Assembly: GCF_022023855.1 (NCBI RefSeq)
Contig: NZ_CP059449.1
Span: forward strand, 1,226,501 to 1,290,500
Reading direction: 5' to 3'
Origin: Azospirillum brasilense
GTDB taxonomy: Bacteria; Pseudomonadota; Alphaproteobacteria; Azospirillales; Azospirillaceae
DNA length: 64,000 nt
Part shown: positions 61,620 through 64,000 of the stretch, one piece after another
Layout of the letters: each line of letters opens with the position of its first letter
Numbering within the stretch: the first letter of the stretch is position 1
Program-made: the position numbers and the translations under genes
Notes under the pieces: model-generated
The model's input: only the letters and a program-made list of their open reading frames with translations
Told to the model about the DNA's origin: nothing
The model's database searches: none

Positions 61620-63251
61620 ATGGGCCGCTTGCGGGACGGCGTCGCGCAGATCGCCTTCGGCAACCCGATCTACAAGCTGACCTTGGGCGGCCGCGCGCCG
61701 ACCGCCCTGTCCGCCGTGCCGCCGGACCCCTGGCCGGGCGACGCCGGGGACGGCTCGGCGATCCTGGCCGGCGTCTTCCGCTTCGGCGGGCAAGCCGCGG
61801 CGGCCGACGCCCACGGCGCGCCGAACTGGCGGGCCGGCAGCGCCGTTTGGCAGGACGCCCTGCACGGCTTCGAATGGCTGCGCGATCTGCGCGCGGTCGG
61901 CGGCGACACGGCGCGGCGGCGCGCCCGCGCGCTGGTGCTGTCCTGGCTGGACCATAACGGCGGCTGGAACGCCCAGACGTGGGCGCCAGAGGTGCTGGGC
62001 GCCCGCATCGCCGCCTGGATCGGTCTGCACGACTTCTACTGCGCCTCCGCCGACGACGAATTCCGCGCCGCGGTCTTCGACAGCCTCGCCCGTCAGGTCA
62101 AGCATCTGACCCGCGTGGTGCCCGGCGCGCTGGACGGCAAGGCGCTGGTCACCGCGGCCAAGGGCCTCGTCTATGGCGGCTTCTGCCTGCCGGAGCATGA
62201 GCGGATCGGCCAGGACGCGCTGAAGCTGCTGGAGCGGGAACTGCCGCGCCAGATCCTGCCGGACGGCGGCCATGTCGAACGCTGCCCCTCGGTGCAGCTG
62301 CGCATCCTGCGCGACCTGATCGACATGCGGTCGGTCCTGCGCACCGCCCGCGCCGACGTGCCGGAGGCGCTGCAGCACGCCATCGACCGCATGACCCCGG
62401 CCCTGCGCTTCTTCCGCCACGGCGACGGCGGGCTTGCCCTGTTCAACGGCGGGCGGGAGGAGGACGCGGCGCTGGTCGACACGGTGCTGGCCCAGGCCGA
62501 CGCCCGCGGGCGCCCGCTGAAGAGCGCGCCGCACACCGGCTTCGAGCGGCTGATCGCCGGGCGGACCATGGTGCTGATGGACACCGGCGTGCCGCCGGTC
62601 ACCGGGCTGGACGCCACCGCCCACGCCGGCACCCTGTCGCTGGAGATGTCGGTCGGCAAGGAGCGGCTGATCGTCAATTGCGGCGCCCATCCGGTGAAGA
62701 CCGGTCCCTGGCGCGCCGCGCTGGCCGGCACCGCCGCCCATTCCACCGTCGTGCTGGCCGAGACCAACTCGTCGGAGGTGATCGAGGAGGGCGGGCTGGG
62801 CCGCCGCCCCTCCCATGTCGGCTGCGAGCGGCAGGAGAACGACGGGGCGGTGCTGGTCGTCGCCACCCACAACGGCTACAGCCGCAACTTCGGCTATCTG
62901 CACCGCCGCCGCGTCTATCTGGCGGAGAACGGCGAGGACCTGCGCGGCGAGGACATGCTGGAGCCGGTGATCGGCGCCACGCCTGAGCCGCGGCCCTTTA
63001 CCATCCGCTTCCACCTGCACCCCGCGGTCCAGGCGACCCTCGTCCAGGGCGGGCAGGTGCAGTTGAAGCTGCCGAGCGGGGCCGCTTGGCGGCTGCGCGC
63101 CTCGGGCGGCACGCTGGAGCTGGAGGAGAGCATTTATCTGGGCAGCGGCGACGAGCCGCGGCGGACCACCCAGATCGCCGTCTCCGGACATACCGGCTCC
63201 GCCATCAAGACGGTGAAATGGGCCTTGCGCCGCGAGCGCAAGGGGGGGTAA
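61620..63251 (+). CDS. Heparinase II/III family protein
   Basis: The 543-residue protein has an alpha-helical toroid N-terminal half (PNWRAGSAVWQDALHGFEWL, WDxHNGGWN-like SWLDHNGGWNAQTW, HVERCPSVQLRILRDLIDM) and a C-terminal beta-sandwich with the Heparinase II/III signature (ERLIVNCGAHPVKTGPWRAA, GTAAHSTVVLAETNSSE, HNGYSRNFGYLHRRRVYLAE). It is a predicted uronate-polysaccharide lyase. In alphaproteobacteria it commonly sits between rsmB and purH, suggesting a housekeeping envelope role. No signal peptide is obvious. Confidence 0.9.
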   Translation: MGRLRDGVAQIAFGNPIYKLTLGGRAPTALSAVPPDPWPGDAGDGSAILAGVFRFGGQAAAADAHGAPNWRAGSAVWQDALHGFEWLRDLRAVGGDTARRRARALVLSWLDHNGGWNAQTWAPEVLGARIAAWIGLHDFYCASADDEFRAAVFDSLARQVKHLTRVVPGALDGKALVTAAKGLVYGGFCLPEHERIGQDALKLLERELPRQILPDGGHVERCPSVQLRILRDLIDMRSVLRTARADVPEALQHAIDRMTPALRFFRHGDGGLALFNGGREEDAALVDTVLAQADARGRPLKSAPHTGFERLIAGRTMVLMDTGVPPVTGLDATAHAGTLSLEMSVGKERLIVNCGAHPVKTGPWRAALAGTAAHSTVVLAETNSSEVIEEGGLGRRPSHVGCERQENDGAVLVVATHNGYSRNFGYLHRRRVYLAENGEDLRGEDMLEPVIGATPEPRPFTIRFHLHPAVQATLVQGGQVQLKLPSGAAWRLRASGGTLELEESIYLGSGDEPRRTTQIAVSGHTGSAIKTVKWALRRERKGG

Positions 63252-63470
63252 ACCGCGCGCATCCGCGGCGGACAGGCCGTGGGAATACGGATCGGTGCCT
63301 GTTTCGAGAGTCTGTGGAGTGTTCGCCCTGCGACCGTAACCCTCGCCCGGGCGGGGGGGACGAAGCGGGGTGTTTCGCTTTTCCGGATCGGTCAGGTCCC
63401 CGACGGCTCAGGTCCCGTCTTCCCATGCCCGGTCCGCCGCAGCCGGTTCCATGACAGCCAGGATGCCCCG

Positions 63471-64000
63471 ATGAGCCCGCCGAACGTCGCCCACTCGCCC
63501 GCCCCCGATCTCGTCCGCATCACGCGCGCGCTGATCTCCGTGTCCGACAAGACGGGCCTCGTCGCGCTCGGTCAGGCGCTGGCGGCCAAGGGCGTGGAGA
63601 TCCTGTCCACCGGCGGCTCCGCCCAGCGGCTGGCCGAGGCCGGCATCCCGGTGAAGGAGGTCTCCGACCACACCGGCTTCCCGGAGATCATGGACGGGCG
63701 CGTCAAGACGCTGCACCCGCGCGTGCACGGCGGCATCCTGGCCCGCCGCGACATCCACGCCGAGGCGATGACCACCCACGACATCCCGCCGATCGACCTC
63801 GTGGTGGTGAACCTCTACCCGTTCGAGGCGACGGTGTCGAAGGGCGCCGACTACGCCAACTGCGTGGAGAACATCGACATCGGCGGCCCGGCGATGATCC
63901 GCGCCGCGGCCAAGAACCATGACTTCGTCACCGTCGTCACCGACCCCGAGGATTACGAGGCGGTGCTGGACGAACTGGCGACCCACGACGGCGCGGTCAC
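63471..64000 (+). CDS. purH: Bifunctional AICAR transformylase / IMP cyclohydrolase, 5' part
   Basis: PurH carries out the last two steps of IMP synthesis. The frame opens at ATG 63471 ([20 protein letters not shown]) and runs off the window end. The MGS-like IMP cyclohydrolase domain is clear: [80 protein letters not shown] and [19 protein letters not shown] looked for a ZTP riboswitch in the 219-base leader and did not see its conserved core. Confidence 0.97.
   Translation, partial: MSPPNVAHSPAPDLVRITRALISVSDKTGLVALGQALAAKGVEILSTGGSAQRLAEAGIPVKEVSDHTGFPEIMDGRVKTLHPRVHGGILARRDIHAEAMTTHDIPPIDLVVVNLYPFEATVSKGADYANCVENIDIGGPAMIRAAAKNHDFVTVVTDPEDYEAVLDELATHDGAV

Noticed and set aside
63252-63470. 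Possible ZTP riboswitch upstream of purH
   Set aside because: The purH leader is a frequent place for this riboswitch, but I could not find its conserved core or a matching pseudoknot; only a simple CCCGGGCGGGG hairpin is visible.

Overview
The window looks like chromosomal DNA of a high-GC alphaproteobacterium, most likely a Rhodospirillales member close to Azospirillum. This is an inference from gene content and order: hemC-hemD-mitofilin-HemY next to tsaD/gpsA; htpX beside a DUF1674 gene, then rsmB, a heparinase-like gene and purH; a CheZ gene; and many large sensor kinases. No database search was possible. There is no prophage, transposase, integrase or CRISPR array. The two RNA genes seen are tRNA-Arg(CCT) and tRNA-Gly(CCC).

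Layout. 0-8 kb: amino-acid binding protein, then trpB-trpA-accD-folC, then an unusual zinc-ribbon protein with a long acidic tail (minus strand). 7.6-16 kb: tRNA-Arg and a pterin/folate neighbourhood (FolM-like reductase, Cys-rich FolK, two different GTP cyclohydrolase I genes), with a periplasmic sensor-like protein and its kinase, an EamA exporter, YbaK, a REC-Fis regulator and ApaG. 16-21 kb: acetyltransferase, tRNA-Gly, glycine-zipper lipoprotein and a TauABC/SsuABC-type importer. 21-32 kb: three large histidine kinases, a four-repeat SGDL protein and an amidoligase/class-I glutamine-amidotransferase pair. 32-40 kb: phospholipase-D-like enzyme, chemoreceptor-like protein, two DUF4398 lipoproteins (one with OmpA domain), a secreted four-repeat curlin-like protein, NnrU behind an FNR/NnrR-type box, DUF2934, and a DegP-type protease. 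41-52 kb: CheZ with a pentapeptide-repeat protein, gpsA, GNAT, tsaD, a methyltransferase, and hemC-hemD-mitofilin-HemY. 52-64 kb: YciI, EVE, acetyl-CoA synthetase, small secreted proteins, a nuclease, SDHAF4-like DUF1674, HtpX, DHH phosphoesterase, RsmB, heparinase-like protein and the 5' part of purH.

How the genes connect. Biosynthesis (Trp, malonyl-CoA, folate, heme, purine) and translation quality (TsaD, YbaK, RsmB) form the core. Accessory interest lies in the amidoligase system, the curlin-like repeat protein, the zinc-ribbon/short-helix-repeat protein, and the Cys-rich FolK next to a pteridine reductase.

Data quality. tsaD, the GNAT gene and rsmB each carry a single-frame disruption, and folK reads as if it does too. 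Two of the four fall in runs of six identical G/C bases. Because tsaD is normally indispensable, sequencing or assembly error is the first explanation to test.
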